Notes: generated by a model from the letters alone, not told the origin. A DNA stretch of 34,318 nt from an uncultured Thiotrichales bacterium (GCA_938042355.1 CALIRD010000184.1:1-34318); one strand, 5' to 3'. Positions 22,869 through 32,263 are shown, counted from the first letter of the stretch. Numbers and translations are program-made.

Positions 22869-23771
22869 TTAGCCTCTCGGATGATGCGCTTGATGCAGTG
22901 CTTGTAAGCGTGCTTTTGCCACATGCGTATAGATTTGAGTAGTAGAAACATTGGCATGACCTAACAACATCTGGACCACACGCAGATCCGCACCATGATT
23001 TAACATATGTGTTGCAAAAGCATGACGTAAGGTATGTGGTGAAACATGTTTTTTTATTCCAGCTGCGTATGCGTGTTTTTTTATCGCATGCCAAAAAGTT
23101 TGTCGCGTCATTCCCCCTCCCCGTCTCGTTACGAACAACGCGTCTGACAGACCTTTAGCCGTTAACAAGTCAACACGCACGGTTTTCATATAGGTAGACA
23201 ACCACTCTTGCGCTTCGTCACCTACAGGTACCAGTCGCTCTTTATTTCCTTTACCAATCGTTTTAATCACACCCAGGTTGAAGTTAACCTGATCAACCTG
23301 CAACCCCACCAATTCACTGACCCGTAAACCACTGGCATACAACGTTTCGAGCATCGCCCGATCTCTGAAACCCTCGGGGGTCTCGGTATCTGGCGCATTG
23401 AGCAATGCATCAACATCTTCCTCGCTTAGCGTATCTGGCAATTTTCTGCCTTGTTTAGGTGTATCAACCAGAGCAGTCGGATCCTCCTCAAGCAGTTCTT
23501 CGCGCAGAGCATAGCGATAAAATCGTCGCCATGCCGACAACGCTCTGGCAACCGACCTGGGACTCATGCCTTTTTGGTGCCTTTGTTTTATGCACTCTTG
23601 TAACAAGCTTGCGTTTGCTGTTAACAGGGTCTCACCGCTCTTGTCCAGGTGAAACACTAATTGATTTAAATCGGTTCGATACGCAGACAAAGTATGTTCG
23701 CTCAAGCCTCGTTCGAGCCAGAGCGCATCAAGAAATTGCTCAATTAAAGGTGTCTGGTCTTGCTTAGTCAT
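22869..23771 (-). CDS. xerD: Site-specific tyrosine recombinase XerD
   Basis: XerD acts with XerC and FtsK at the dif site to resolve chromosome dimers. The 300-residue protein has the N-terminal core-binding domain (IEQFLDALWLERGLSEHTLSAYR, very close to E. coli XerD) and the catalytic domain with Arg in ASGLRVSELVGL, Lys in GKGNKERLVP, the box HTLRHAFATH, His in LLGHANVSTTQIYTH and the nucleophile Tyr of TQIYTH. The N-terminus identifies XerD rather than XerC. There is no visible Shine-Dalgarno sequence, and a strong intrinsic terminator ends only about 16 bp before the start codon, leaving no room for an ordinary promoter between them. Confidence 0.95.
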   Translation of the reverse strand: MTKQDQTPLIEQFLDALWLERGLSEHTLSAYRTDLNQLVFHLDKSGETLLTANASLLQECIKQRHQKGMSPRSVARALSAWRRFYRYALREELLEEDPTALVDTPKQGRKLPDTLSEEDVDALLNAPDTETPEGFRDRAMLETLYASGLRVSELVGLQVDQVNFNLGVIKTIGKGNKERLVPVGDEAQEWLSTYMKTVRVDLLTAKGLSDALFVTRRGGGMTRQTFWHAIKKHAYAAGIKKHVSPHTLRHAFATHMLNHGADLRVVQMLLGHANVSTTQIYTHVAKARLQALHQAHHPRG

Positions 23772-23787
23772 TGATTTTCAATATAAA

Positions 23788-23817
23788 AAAAGGTCTGCAA
23801 TTACTTGCAGACCTTTT
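23788..23817 (-). terminator. Intrinsic terminator just upstream of xerD
   Basis: AAAAGGTCTGCAA and TTGCAGACCTTTT form a 13-bp inverted repeat with a TTAC loop. Read leftward, the stem is followed by seven T residues, so it is a strong terminator for the histone-like gene; the T-run on the other strand is shorter. Confidence 0.85.
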
Positions 23818-23842
23818 CCACTTACTCAGGAGAGTCAGGTAT

Positions 23843-23870
23843 CTGGTCCCCGCGAAATTGCGGGGACTAG
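23843..23870 (-). other. GC-rich stem-loop after the histone-like gene
   Basis: GTCCCCGC (23846-23853) and GCGGGGAC (23860-23867) form a strong stem around GAAATT, extended by three more pairs including one G-U. It has no T-run, so it is not itself a terminator. It lies in the 3' untranslated region of the Lys/Arg-rich gene, 25 bp before the intrinsic terminator, and may stabilise that mRNA or be part of a 3'-derived small RNA; both are inference. Confidence 0.55.
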
Positions 23871-23900
23871 ATATTCTACCGATGTAACTACTAACGAAGT

Positions 23901-24161
23901 TTACTTACGCTTTCGCTTAGCAGTTTTGCGTTTTGCCGCTTTACGCTTGGCCGGCTTACGCTTGGCAACCTTTTTCTTGGCTACCTTACGCTTGACCGCT
24001 TTGCGTTTGGCTTTTTTACGAACAACTTTCTTCTTCGCTGGCTTACGCTTGGCTTTTTTGCGTACAACTTTTTTCTTTGCAACTTTTCGTTTAACTGGTT
24101 TCTTCTTAGCCACTTTACGTTTAGCGACTACCTTTTTCTTTGCTTTTTTCTTAACTGCCAT
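23901..24161 (-). CDS. Histone H1-like Lys/Arg-rich repeat protein
   Basis: This 86-residue protein is made only of Met, Ala, Val, Lys, Arg, Pro and Thr. I count 41 Lys and 12 Arg, about 62 percent basic. Basic triplets (KKK, KRK, RKK) alternate with one or two small residues, as in histone H1 C-terminal tails and the bacterial AlgP/HctB type of DNA-binding protein. It contains a 14-residue tandem repeat KKKVVRKKAKRK plus two residues. It probably binds DNA or RNA without sequence specificity and compacts the nucleoid, but the role is inferred from composition. The Shine-Dalgarno sequence AAGGAGAT is strong and a good promoter lies upstream, so it is likely well expressed. Confidence 0.85.
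   Translation of the reverse strand: MAVKKKAKKKVVAKRKVAKKKPVKRKVAKKKVVRKKAKRKPAKKKVVRKKAKRKAVKRKVAKKKVAKRKPAKRKAAKRKTAKRKRK
24001..24084 (-). repeat. 42-bp tandem repeat inside the histone-like gene
   Basis: Two 42-bp units (24001-24042 and 24043-24084) encode the same KKKVVRKKAKRK block. They differ mainly at third codon positions, which suggests an old duplication kept under selection for the basic pattern. Confidence 0.75.
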
Positions 24162-24196
24162 TACTTATCTCCTTGTAAAGTAAGTTAACGAGGCGA

Positions 24197-24224
24197 ATTA
24201 TAGGGTTCAAGCACAAATTTGCAA
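24197..24224 (-). promoter_or_regulatory. Sigma70-type promoter of the histone-like gene
   Basis: On the minus strand TTGCAA (24224-24219) and a perfect TATAAT (24202-24197) are separated by 16 bp. Transcription would begin near 24190, about 30 bases before the ATG, leaving room for the strong AAGGAGAT ribosome site at 24167-24174. Confidence 0.6.
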
Positions 24225-24379
24225 TCAATTTGTAAAAAAAGTTGTGACCTATGTCTTTCTTTTTTCAACTAAAAAGATCGTTTATTGGTTTGAATAATTT
24301 TAATCATTGTTCGCTACAACAATAAACCAATTACAATTACACTCTGCACATAAGCACAAATGAGTTATAACAACACTAA

Positions 24380-24814
24380 ATGCAAAGCGATAAACATAAC
24401 AAAATAACTTTTATCAAAAGAATGTTGATCATTATCTATGAATCAATTTTATTGTTTGCGGTTTATATGCTGGTTGGTACACCACCAACAATTCTGTTTC
24501 AAATAACACCGGAACAAACGATTAAGTTTGTACTGTATTGGTTTTACATTCTTGCTATGTTTTTTATTTACTTTGGTTATTGCTGGACTAAATCAGGACA
24601 AACGCTGGCAATGAAAGCCTGGCGCTGTAAAGTGAGTAATCAAGATGGCAGTCTGATCAGTTGGTCACAAGCATTCAAACGTTATCTATTTGCGATGATT
24701 TCGTGGCTAATATTTGGTGCAGGTTTTTTAATGAGCCTGTTTAGAACTGATCACGCTACCTTGCACGACATGGTTTCGAACTCATATTTATACAAAATAG
24801 AAAAACAGGATTAA
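24380..24814 (+). CDS. RDD family membrane protein
   Basis: This 144-residue protein has three predicted membrane helices (about 16-33, 47-68, 104-120) and the RDD family pattern: an Arg before the first helix (KRMLIIIYESILLF), the central SGQTLAMKAWRCKV segment and a terminal DHATLHDMVSNSYLY. The usual Asp of the first helix is replaced by Glu. RDD proteins are small membrane proteins, some linked to cation/proton exchange, but the function of this subgroup is unknown. It has a low-GC, AT-rich leader. The stop overlaps the convergent lptG by 4 bp. No operon partner lies on its strand. Confidence 0.85.
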   Translation: MQSDKHNKITFIKRMLIIIYESILLFAVYMLVGTPPTILFQITPEQTIKFVLYWFYILAMFFIYFGYCWTKSGQTLAMKAWRCKVSNQDGSLISWSQAFKRYLFAMISWLIFGAGFLMSLFRTDHATLHDMVSNSYLYKIEKQD

Positions 24815-25872
24815 ATTTTTCTAACGAAATACCAACCAGTAGCAACCGTTATTATGGGCACTAACAAGGCACTGATTAGTACCGGCACGCCGTAAACAAC
24901 ACCCAACTCATTAAACAGTTTGTTCAAGATATAAAAACTCAAACCCAGCAAGACACCAAAAAATAACCGCTGCCCAGCTCCGCCACCACGTTGGTGTGCA
25001 AATAGAAACGGCACAGAGATGAACATCATTACCAGAATTGTCAGCGGATGAATCAAGCGATTTACAAAAGCTAATTGATAACTGGCGCCATCGAGTTCAT
25101 TGGCACGCATGTATTTAATGTACTGGAACAAATCACGTCCAGACATTTGTTCAGGCACGATTCTCAACACATCCAGCATACCTTCGGGAACCAATTGACC
25201 AAGATCAACACTGGTTCCAACATTCGACACCACTTGTTCTTTAGAAATAGTGGTGATCATGGCATCACTCATTACCCAGGATGAGCCTTTGAGTTCCACC
25301 GAATCTGCCTGAGTAACACTGGTTAATTCCAGATCATTAAAACTATAAACCGTGACATCCTTGAGGCGCCTGTCATCTATGACCGAGCCGGCATGCACAA
25401 AACGATTCTGCTCGCGCAACCATAAACCACCTTTTCGATTAATATTTAACTGCTCAGATAACGCAGTGGCGCGCATCTCTTCACCCAGCTGCCAACTCAC
25501 TGGCGACAACCACTCACCAAGCGCAAATGCAATTAATGCTATGACCAAACCAGATTTAAAACTCGACAATATAAAATCAACGACTGACACACCTGCAGCA
25601 CGCATAGCGGTGATTTGACTACTCGAGGCCAATGTACCCAAACCCACTAACGAACCGATCAAGGTTGCCGTTGGTAATAACTCATAGATACGACCGGGCA
25701 AGGTGTAGAAAACATAAATCGCCGCTTGCAAACTACCGTATTGATGTTTGCCTACATCTTCAAACTGATTTAACAACTCAAGAAAAGCATTAATAGAAAC
25801 CAATACAAATAACACCAGTAAGGTACCCATTAATACATGAGTGAAAATATATCTATCCAGTAACTTAATCAC
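24811..25872 (-). CDS. lptG: LPS export ABC permease LptG
   Basis: LptG forms with LptF the membrane part of the LptB2FGC transporter that extracts lipopolysaccharide from the inner membrane and passes it to the periplasmic LptA bridge. The 353-residue protein has the family layout: three N-terminal helices with the coupling region SQITAMRAAGVSV, a periplasmic beta-jellyroll domain (about 125-260), and three C-terminal helices ending GVPVLISALLVPIITVATGWYFVRK. The start overlaps the end of lptF by 8 bp, so the two are translated together. The length is normal (E. coli 360). Confidence 0.96.
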   Translation of the reverse strand: MIKLLDRYIFTHVLMGTLLVLFVLVSINAFLELLNQFEDVGKHQYGSLQAAIYVFYTLPGRIYELLPTATLIGSLVGLGTLASSSQITAMRAAGVSVVDFILSSFKSGLVIALIAFALGEWLSPVSWQLGEEMRATALSEQLNINRKGGLWLREQNRFVHAGSVIDDRRLKDVTVYSFNDLELTSVTQADSVELKGSSWVMSDAMITTISKEQVVSNVGTSVDLGQLVPEGMLDVLRIVPEQMSGRDLFQYIKYMRANELDGASYQLAFVNRLIHPLTILVMMFISVPFLFAHQRGGGAGQRLFFGVLLGLSFYILNKLFNELGVVYGVPVLISALLVPIITVATGWYFVRKI

Positions 25873-26971
25873 GCTTTAGCTCCAACTTGTTGCCGGGCTT
25901 GAAGCGATTTAACAAATAACGCAGCGGATACTGGCGTGTTAAAAACCAGAAAGTAAGCAGGACTAACAATATATGTACCCACCAAATGCCTAACCATGCC
26001 GGTGTTGTTCCTTTAACCATCCAGTTTTGCGCGACACCGAGTAGATTCTGATAAACAATATAAATGACGATCGCCAATGCCAATTTGGTGAACTGCCCTT
26101 TTCTAGGTGTGGTGTAACTCAGCGGCAATGCCAGCACAACCAATAGAAAAGCACTTAAAGGATAAGCCAATCGCCACTGAATTTCGGCACGCTCCTCGAG
26201 TTTTCCAGAGCCCAATAAAGTCGTGGTTGGTGTCGACGACAGTCTGGTGCGGTAATTTATCTCCTGTTCATTCGGCAACTGCAAACCCTGTTTGGAAAAT
26301 TCAACCAGACTTAACTTTTCTTGATCAGGGCCCATCTCAAACAAAGCACCTTGTTGTAACTCGAGAATATTCAGACTTTCTTCAGGTGTCACTTGTAATG
26401 CAGAGTCCGCTGCAATCACCCGCATACCTTCTTCACCGGAGCTGAACATGTAGACATTTTGCAGCGCATCGTCTGCTATAGATTCGGCAAAGATGACCGA
26501 ACCGGATGATGGAATAGTGATGAACTTACCCGGCGTGATACCGGCTATATCAACATGCTGGGCCGCTTCGCTGCGTAAATTGTCCTGCATTTGTTGCGCG
26601 CGCGGTTGTATTTGAAATGAAAGCCACGCAACGAACAACGCCACCACTACCGCCAATAACAACAACGGGCGAGCAATTCGTTCATAACCCACTCCGCCAG
26701 CACGCAAGGCAGTCATCTCGCTATCTTTATAAAAACGCCCAAGGGTAACCAGCACACCCAAATACAGTGCTACCGTAATTAACGTAGGAAAAGACTTGAT
26801 ACCGACTACAAATACCAATGGCAGCAAGACAGTGACATCTATTTTACCGGCCGCTACCTGGCCCAGCATTTTCGCGAATAATCCACCCAGCAGGATTAAC
26901 AGCAATACCAATAGCACGGCAAACACCGTAGACAGTGCTTCGCGTAACAAGTAGCGGTTGATAATGCTCAT
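25865..26971 (-). CDS. lptF: LPS export ABC permease LptF
   Basis: LptF is the partner permease of LptG. I chose the ATG at 26971 (MSIINRYLLREALSTVFAVLL) over the track start at 27004 because it matches the usual LptF N-terminus; the product is 368 residues (E. coli 366). Three N-terminal membrane helices carry the ATPase coupling region SEMTALRAGGVGYERI, then a periplasmic jellyroll domain (about 125-255) and three C-terminal helices (LAYPLSAFLLVVLALPLSY, LALAIVIYIVYQNLLGVAQ, GIWWVHILLVLLTFWFL). It is divergent from pepA, a gene arrangement conserved in gammaproteobacteria. Confidence 0.96.
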   Translation of the reverse strand: MSIINRYLLREALSTVFAVLLVLLLILLGGLFAKMLGQVAAGKIDVTVLLPLVFVVGIKSFPTLITVALYLGVLVTLGRFYKDSEMTALRAGGVGYERIARPLLLLAVVVALFVAWLSFQIQPRAQQMQDNLRSEAAQHVDIAGITPGKFITIPSSGSVIFAESIADDALQNVYMFSSGEEGMRVIAADSALQVTPEESLNILELQQGALFEMGPDQEKLSLVEFSKQGLQLPNEQEINYRTRLSSTPTTTLLGSGKLEERAEIQWRLAYPLSAFLLVVLALPLSYTTPRKGQFTKLALAIVIYIVYQNLLGVAQNWMVKGTTPAWLGIWWVHILLVLLTFWFLTRQYPLRYLLNRFKPGNKLELKRD

Positions 26972-27137
26972 TCCGAGAGAATACTTCCTTATTTTGCAGA
27001 CCAATTGAAGTCATCATGACATCAATGAATATTATGCATTATGATTAGCCAAAGGTCTGCGGGTTCCCTTTATTTAATGGAACTGGCACACAGTCAGATG
27101 AACTGACGCCACACATTCAGCTAAAAAGGACGAACTA

Positions 27138-28625
27138 ATGAAATATTCAGCCACCGTTAACTCTGCCAAAACCGCCAACACCGCTTGCCTGGTAGTCCCG
27201 GTCTTTGCGAGAAGAAAATTATCCAGCGCCGCTGATGAATTGGATAAAGCAAGTCGAGGCAAAATTAAAAGTTTTCTCAAAAAAGGTGATTTCAGTGGTA
27301 AACGTAATCAGCTGGCCTGGTTATATGATTTACCCTACGTGAAATCCACGCGCATTCTTCTGGTGGGTTGTGGCGATGTAAAGTCCGTTAATAAAGCCGT
27401 CTATAAAAAATTAAACACAGCAGCGGCTAATGCCATGATTGAAAAGTCGGTCACTACCTGCACCAATTATCTCGGCACCATCAGAAACAAACATCTGGGC
27501 ACGGGCAGCGTTAGCAAACTGACACCCATCGCATTTGCCGACAGCACCTATCGCTTTACCAGTTTTAAAAGCAAAACAGGCGCCAAGGTTAGTCTACGCT
27601 CCTGCGCACTGGCGATGAACGATAAGAAACAGCTGGGTAAAGCACGCAAAGCACTCGCAACAGGGTCAGCCATCAGTGCCGGCATGAATCTCACCCGGGA
27701 TCTGGGCAATACGCCACCGAACGTTTGTCATCCAACCTATCTGGCTGAGCAAGCCATAGCTCTGGGCAAAGAGTTTTCAAAGATGAAAGTGGAAGTACTC
27801 AATGAAGCGCAAATGAAAAAACTGGGCATGCATTCATTACTCTCTGTTTCTGCCGGTAGTGAACAACCCGCCAAGCTGATTTGTATGCACTATAACGGCA
27901 TTGGCGCTAAAGCTGGCAAACCGGTTGTACTGGTCGGTAAAGGCATTACGTTTGATACCGGTGGTATATCCATCAAGCCTTCACCGGCCATGGATGAGAT
28001 GAAGTTTGATATGGGTGGTGCTGCCAGTGTGTTTGGAACCATGCGCGCGCTAGCCGAGATGGGCGCAGAGGTGAATGCGATTGGTGTCGTGGCGGCGGCG
28101 GAAAACATGCCGGACGGCAAGGCAACCAGACCTGGTGATGTGGTAACAACAATGTCCGGACAAACGGTGGAGATCCTAAACACCGATGCCGAAGGCAGAC
28201 TGGTGCTGTGTGATGCGCTAACTTATGTTAAAAAATACGATCCAACCAGCGTCATCGACATTGCCACCTTGACTGGTGCTTGTATCGTTGCGCTCGGTCA
28301 CCAAACGACCGGCTTGATGAGTAACAATCAAAAGCTGGCAAACAAATTACTTAAAGTCGGCAAGAAAATTGACGACCGCGCCTGGCAACTGCCACTCGGC
28401 AGCGAGTATGACGAGCAACTGAAATCAAACTTCGCTGACATTCCCAACATCGGTACACCGGGTGCTGGCACTATTGTTGCCGGTTGCTTCCTGGGCCGCT
28501 TTACCAGTGAATACAAATGGGCGCACCTTGATATTGCGGGTACAGCATGGAAAGGCGGTGCTGCCAAAGGCTCTACCGGTCGACCAGTACCCCTGCTCAC
28601 CAGTTATGTGCTGAGTCAGTTCTAG
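27138..28625 (+). CDS. pepA: Cytosol (leucyl) aminopeptidase PepA
   Basis: This M17 family di-metal aminopeptidase releases N-terminal residues, notably Leu, in peptide turnover; in E. coli it is also a DNA-binding accessory factor in Xer recombination at ColE1 cer. Active-site motifs are GKGITFDTGGISIKP, MKFDMGGAASVFG and the family signature NTDAEGRL (348-355), which includes metal ligands and the catalytic Arg. At 495 residues it has the usual length and an N-terminal macro-like domain. A good AAGGA lies before the ATG. It heads pepA-holC-small protein-valS. Confidence 0.96.
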   Translation: MKYSATVNSAKTANTACLVVPVFARRKLSSAADELDKASRGKIKSFLKKGDFSGKRNQLAWLYDLPYVKSTRILLVGCGDVKSVNKAVYKKLNTAAANAMIEKSVTTCTNYLGTIRNKHLGTGSVSKLTPIAFADSTYRFTSFKSKTGAKVSLRSCALAMNDKKQLGKARKALATGSAISAGMNLTRDLGNTPPNVCHPTYLAEQAIALGKEFSKMKVEVLNEAQMKKLGMHSLLSVSAGSEQPAKLICMHYNGIGAKAGKPVVLVGKGITFDTGGISIKPSPAMDEMKFDMGGAASVFGTMRALAEMGAEVNAIGVVAAAENMPDGKATRPGDVVTTMSGQTVEILNTDAEGRLVLCDALTYVKKYDPTSVIDIATLTGACIVALGHQTTGLMSNNQKLANKLLKVGKKIDDRAWQLPLGSEYDEQLKSNFADIPNIGTPGAGTIVAGCFLGRFTSEYKWAHLDIAGTAWKGGAAKGSTGRPVPLLTSYVLSQF

Positions 28626-28627
28626 CT

Positions 28628-29044
28628 GTGGCAGAGAGTATTGATTTTTATATCCTCTCTGAAAGACATAACAGAATGTCTTTTATGGGTCGCCTCACGG
28701 AGCAATTGCAACGTGATCAGCAAGCCGTGCACATTCATACCGATGATGAAGAGCTGGCAAAAAAAATCGATACAGCCCTCTGGACAGCCCGAGATATCAG
28801 TTTTGTGCCTCATGAACTGATGGGCAACAAAGATCAGGCACTGGTCATGATTGGCGTCAATGACAAACCGGAACACACCAACATCATGATAAACTTTGCC
28901 AATGAAGTGCCAGAGTTTTACAACGAGTTTACACGGGTGGTCGAGATTATCGATCCGGATGACACATTAAAAATGATTGGCCGTGAGCACTACAAGTTTT
29001 ACAAGGACAAAGGCCATAGCATCAACGACCATAAAATAGATTAG
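28628..29044 (+). CDS. holC: DNA polymerase III chi subunit HolC
   Basis: Chi is the clamp-loader accessory subunit that contacts single-strand-binding protein. I chose the GTG at 28628, giving VAESIDFYILSE, which matches the HolC N-terminal strand; the track's ATG at 28547 would overlap pepA by 79 bp and reads shadow sequence. The resulting 138 residues include HIHTDDEELAKKIDTALWT, ISFVPHELMG and the C-terminal FTRVVEIIDPDDTLKMIGREHYKFYKDKG, all in the E. coli order (147 residues). It begins 2 bp after the pepA stop, so coupled translation is likely. The pepA-holC-valS order is as in E. coli. Confidence 0.92.
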   Translation: MAESIDFYILSERHNRMSFMGRLTEQLQRDQQAVHIHTDDEELAKKIDTALWTARDISFVPHELMGNKDQALVMIGVNDKPEHTNIMINFANEVPEFYNEFTRVVEIIDPDDTLKMIGREHYKFYKDKGHSINDHKID

Positions 29045-29052
29045 GTGCACAA

Positions 29053-29352
29053 ATGAATGATGATGACGATTTTGATGAAATACCAACGCTTAGCAATATA
29101 GTCTTTCCTGGCAACCCGGAAAAAATCATTTCCAAACGCAATGAAACCAACCCGGGCATGAGCGTCAGAGAAGAGATAGCGGCTAACAACAATGCTGACA
29201 ATCTGGAAGCAATCAGCCCGTCACCAAAAAACACCTACATTGAAGATGAAATCAACGATATTGTAGAAGCTGTGCTCGCGCGTCATCTCGCTCAGGCACG
29301 ACGGGACATTGTTGACGAGATCATGGTCGAACTCCACAAACGTCTTCCCTAA
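29053..29352 (+). CDS. Small acidic protein between holC and valS
   Basis: This 99-residue soluble protein has a very acidic start (MNDDDDFDEIPTL), a variable low-complexity middle and a conserved-looking amphipathic C-terminal helix (INDIVEAVLARHLAQARRDIVDEIMVELHKRL). The IPTL near the N-terminus and the helical tail resemble the small hypothetical proteins found between holC and valS in Pseudomonas and relatives, which I recall only by pattern. It starts 8 bp after holC, so it is in the operon. The function is unknown; the position next to a clamp-loader gene makes a replisome link a possibility and nothing more. Confidence 0.75.
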   Translation: MNDDDDFDEIPTLSNIVFPGNPEKIISKRNETNPGMSVREEIAANNNADNLEAISPSPKNTYIEDEINDIVEAVLARHLAQARRDIVDEIMVELHKRLP

Positions 29353-29387
29353 CCGCAGTTTTTCAAACATTCATTGGCACGCTGGTT

Positions 29388-29393
29388 TATAAT
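29388..29393 (+). promoter_or_regulatory. Candidate -10 element before valS
   Basis: A perfect TATAAT lies in the 72-bp gap between the small acidic gene and valS. No good -35 hexamer stands at the right distance, so an extra valS promoter is only possible. Confidence 0.3.
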
Positions 29394-29424
29394 TCGCGTT
29401 ATCACTACGCCTACTTAAGATCAC

Positions 29425-32196
29425 ATGGATAAAACATACGACCCGGCCGCCATTGAGGCTAGCTGGTATTCTCGCTGGGAAGATAAAGGCTGGTTCGAGC
29501 CCTCTGGCAGTGGCGACTCCTACTGCATCATGATTCCGCCGCCCAATGTCACGGGCACCTTACACATGGGTCACGCTTTTCAGGACACGCTCATGGATAG
29601 CCTGATTCGCTATCATCGGATGCTGGGCAAGAACACACTGTGGCAACCGGGCACCGATCACGCCGGCATTGCTACCCAGATGGTTGTTGAAAGACAACTT
29701 CAGGCTGACGACGTCAGTCGCCATGATCTCGGTCGTGAAAAATTCACCGAACGCGTGTGGCAATGGAAAGAAGAGTCTGGCGGCACCATTACCAACCAAT
29801 TACGACGCATGGGCGCCTCCTGTGACTGGAGTAAAGAACGCTTCACTATGGATGAGGGCTTGTCTGAAGCCGTCAGCAAAGTCTTTATCTCTCTTTACGA
29901 TGAAGGCTTGATCTTTCGTGGTAAGCGACTGGTTAACTGGGACCCGAAACTGTTAACCGCGATTTCAGATCTGGAAGTTATTTCAGAAGAAGAAAATGGC
30001 CACATGTGGCACTTCCGCTATCCGCTCGCTGACGAGCAAGGTGTTGCGACTGATGAATATCTGGTGGTAGCCACGACCCGGCCCGAAACCATGCTCGGTG
30101 ATTCAGCCGTTGCGGTGCATCCGGATGATGAACGCTATCAACACCTGATCGGAAAATTTGTGCGCCTGCCATTGTGCGATCGCTTGATACCCATTGTTGC
30201 CGATGACTATGCCGATCCGGAAAAAGGCACGGGCTGTGTCAAGATTACCCCGGCTCATGATTTTAATGATTATGAAGTCGGCACGCGTCACGACTTGCCG
30301 ATGCACAACATTTTCACCGCACAAGCGTACATCAATGATGAAGCCCCGGAGATATACCAGGGACTGGAGCGCTATGCGGCACGCAAACAGATCGTCAACG
30401 ATCTACAAGAGTTAGGACTGGTTGAAGAGATTGAAGAACATAAATTGATGGTGCCACGCGGTGACCGATCTGGCGTGGTAATTGAGCCGTGGCTGACAGA
30501 TCAGTGGTACGTAAAGATTGAGCCGCTGGCAACACCAGCCATTGAAGCGGTTAAAAATGGCTCGATCAAATTTATCCCCGAGAACTGGGACAAGACCTAC
30601 TATGAATGGATGAACAACATTCAGGACTGGTGCATCTCTCGCCAGCTGTGGTGGGGGCACCGAATTCCAGCCTGGTATGACGAACAAGGCAAGATCTACG
30701 TCGCCGCCACAGAAGCGGAAGTTCGCAGTAAATACAAACTTGATGAGAGTATCGCACTCAAGCAGGACGATGATGTACTGGATACCTGGTTCTCATCGGC
30801 ACTGTGGCCCTTCTCTACCCTGGGCTGGCCAGAGAAAACCGACTCATTAGATACCTTTTACCCTGGCAATGTACTGGTAACCGGTTTCGACATTATTTTC
30901 TTCTGGGTGGCCAGAATGATCATGATGGGCTTGAAGTTCATGGATGATGTGCCGTTCAAGGAAATCTATATTCACGGCCTGGTACGCGATGCCGATGGAC
31001 AAAAAATGTCCAAATCCAAAGGTAATGTGCTTGACCCGCTGGATGTTATTGACGGTATTTCTCTGGAAGACCTGCTCGAAAAACGTACCAGTAATATGAT
31101 GCAGCCCGAGAAAGCCGAAAAGATCAAGAAATCGACCTTGAAACATTTTCCGGAAGGTATGCCTGCCTACGGCACAGATGCCATGCGCTTTACGTTTGCT
31201 GCCATGGCGACCACCGGTCGCGATATTCGCTTTGATCTACAACGAGTAGAGGGCTATCGCAATTACTGTAACAAAATCTGGAATGCCGCACGCTATGTGA
31301 TGATGCAGGTGGAAACACCGGTCAGCACCGATAGCAACGCAGCTTATACCGCGGCTGACCAATGGATATTATCGCGCTTGCAGGAAACTACCGCTGAAGT
31401 TACCCGGCATATGGAACAGTATCGATTTGATTTGGCCGCGAGTGCCTTGTACGAGTTTACCTGGCATGAATATTGTGACTGGTACCTTGAGCTCTCAAAA
31501 CCTGTGTTGTTTGCCGACGGTAATGATGAGGTAAAAGCAGCAACACGCCAAACGCTAGTGGTAGTGCTGGAAAGTATTCTGCGTTTACACCACCCCGTCA
31601 TGCCATTCATTACAGAAGAAGTCTGGCAACAGATAGCTCCGCTGGCTGGCATAACCGGCGAATCTGTGATGTTACAACCTTACCCGGTTAGCAACACTGA
31701 TTTGATTGATCAATCTGCGGCTAGCAAAGTTGAATGGATGAAAAATATTATTCTCGGTGTACGTCAGATACGTGCCGAAATGGATATCAAACCCAGCCAG
31801 AGCATTCCTGTGTTGTTTGATAACTGGACCAAAGAAGATCAGGACAATTATCAAAGCTGTGAAGAAACGCTATTGAAAATAGCCAAGCTGGAAAGCGTGA
31901 CCTGGCTGGATGATGCCAGCGATGCACCCGAATCTGCCATGGCTCTGGCAGGCGATCTTAAAATTCTGATTCCACTGGCAGGCTTGATTGATAAAGACGC
32001 TGAAATAGCACGCTTGAATAAAGAAATTGACAAACAAAATGCCAACCTGGAGAAAACCACAGCGCGACTTGAAAACCCGTCGTTTGCCGACAAGGCTCCT
32101 GAAAAAGTGGTTAATGAAGCACGCGAGTTACAAGCCAGTCAGCTAGCCGCTATTGATCAACTTAAAGCGCAATTGGAAAAAATCAGTCAGCTTTAG
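29425..32196 (+). CDS. valS: Valyl-tRNA synthetase
   Basis: This class I synthetase charges tRNA-Val and edits misactivated threonine. The HIGH-type motif is HMGH (47-50) in [14 protein letters not shown] and the KMSKS motif is at 527-531 ([15 protein letters not shown]). The inserted editing domain contains [17 protein letters not shown] and [19 protein letters not shown]. The anticodon-binding helices and a C-terminal coiled coil ([24 protein letters not shown]) complete the protein. At 923 residues it is slightly shorter than E. coli ValS (951). It is the last gene of the pepA operon and is followed by a hairpin terminator. Confidence 0.97.
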   Translation: MDKTYDPAAIEASWYSRWEDKGWFEPSGSGDSYCIMIPPPNVTGTLHMGHAFQDTLMDSLIRYHRMLGKNTLWQPGTDHAGIATQMVVERQLQADDVSRHDLGREKFTERVWQWKEESGGTITNQLRRMGASCDWSKERFTMDEGLSEAVSKVFISLYDEGLIFRGKRLVNWDPKLLTAISDLEVISEEENGHMWHFRYPLADEQGVATDEYLVVATTRPETMLGDSAVAVHPDDERYQHLIGKFVRLPLCDRLIPIVADDYADPEKGTGCVKITPAHDFNDYEVGTRHDLPMHNIFTAQAYINDEAPEIYQGLERYAARKQIVNDLQELGLVEEIEEHKLMVPRGDRSGVVIEPWLTDQWYVKIEPLATPAIEAVKNGSIKFIPENWDKTYYEWMNNIQDWCISRQLWWGHRIPAWYDEQGKIYVAATEAEVRSKYKLDESIALKQDDDVLDTWFSSALWPFSTLGWPEKTDSLDTFYPGNVLVTGFDIIFFWVARMIMMGLKFMDDVPFKEIYIHGLVRDADGQKMSKSKGNVLDPLDVIDGISLEDLLEKRTSNMMQPEKAEKIKKSTLKHFPEGMPAYGTDAMRFTFAAMATTGRDIRFDLQRVEGYRNYCNKIWNAARYVMMQVETPVSTDSNAAYTAADQWILSRLQETTAEVTRHMEQYRFDLAASALYEFTWHEYCDWYLELSKPVLFADGNDEVKAATRQTLVVVLESILRLHHPVMPFITEEVWQQIAPLAGITGESVMLQPYPVSNTDLIDQSAASKVEWMKNIILGVRQIRAEMDIKPSQSIPVLFDNWTKEDQDNYQSCEETLLKIAKLESVTWLDDASDAPESAMALAGDLKILIPLAGLIDKDAEIARLNKEIDKQNANLEKTTARLENPSFADKAPEKVVNEARELQASQLAAIDQLKAQLEKISQL

Positions 32197-32214
32197 ACTC
32201 TTCTCAAGCTGATG

Positions 32215-32246
32215 CCTGCAAGGAGATGACTCGTTCTCCTTGCAGG
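32215..32246. terminator. Stem-loop between valS and the convergent carbonic anhydrase gene
   Basis: CCTGCAAGGAGA and TCTCCTTGCAGG form a perfect 12-bp stem with an 8-base loop, 18 bp after the valS stop and 17 bp before the carbonic anhydrase stop. The T-run is poor (TCCTTGTT), but the stem strength and the convergent position favour a shared terminator. Confidence 0.7.
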
Positions 32247-32263
32247 TCCTTGTTAGCTACAAC

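Noticed and set aside
23926-24183. Plus-strand ORF rich in Leu, Phe and Ala
   Set aside because: It is the mirror of the Lys/Arg-rich gene on the other strand, which has the strong ribosome site and promoter.
28547-28627. Upstream ATG for holC
   Set aside because: It overlaps pepA by 79 bp and its residues do not resemble HolC, whereas GTG at 28628 restores the family N-terminus.
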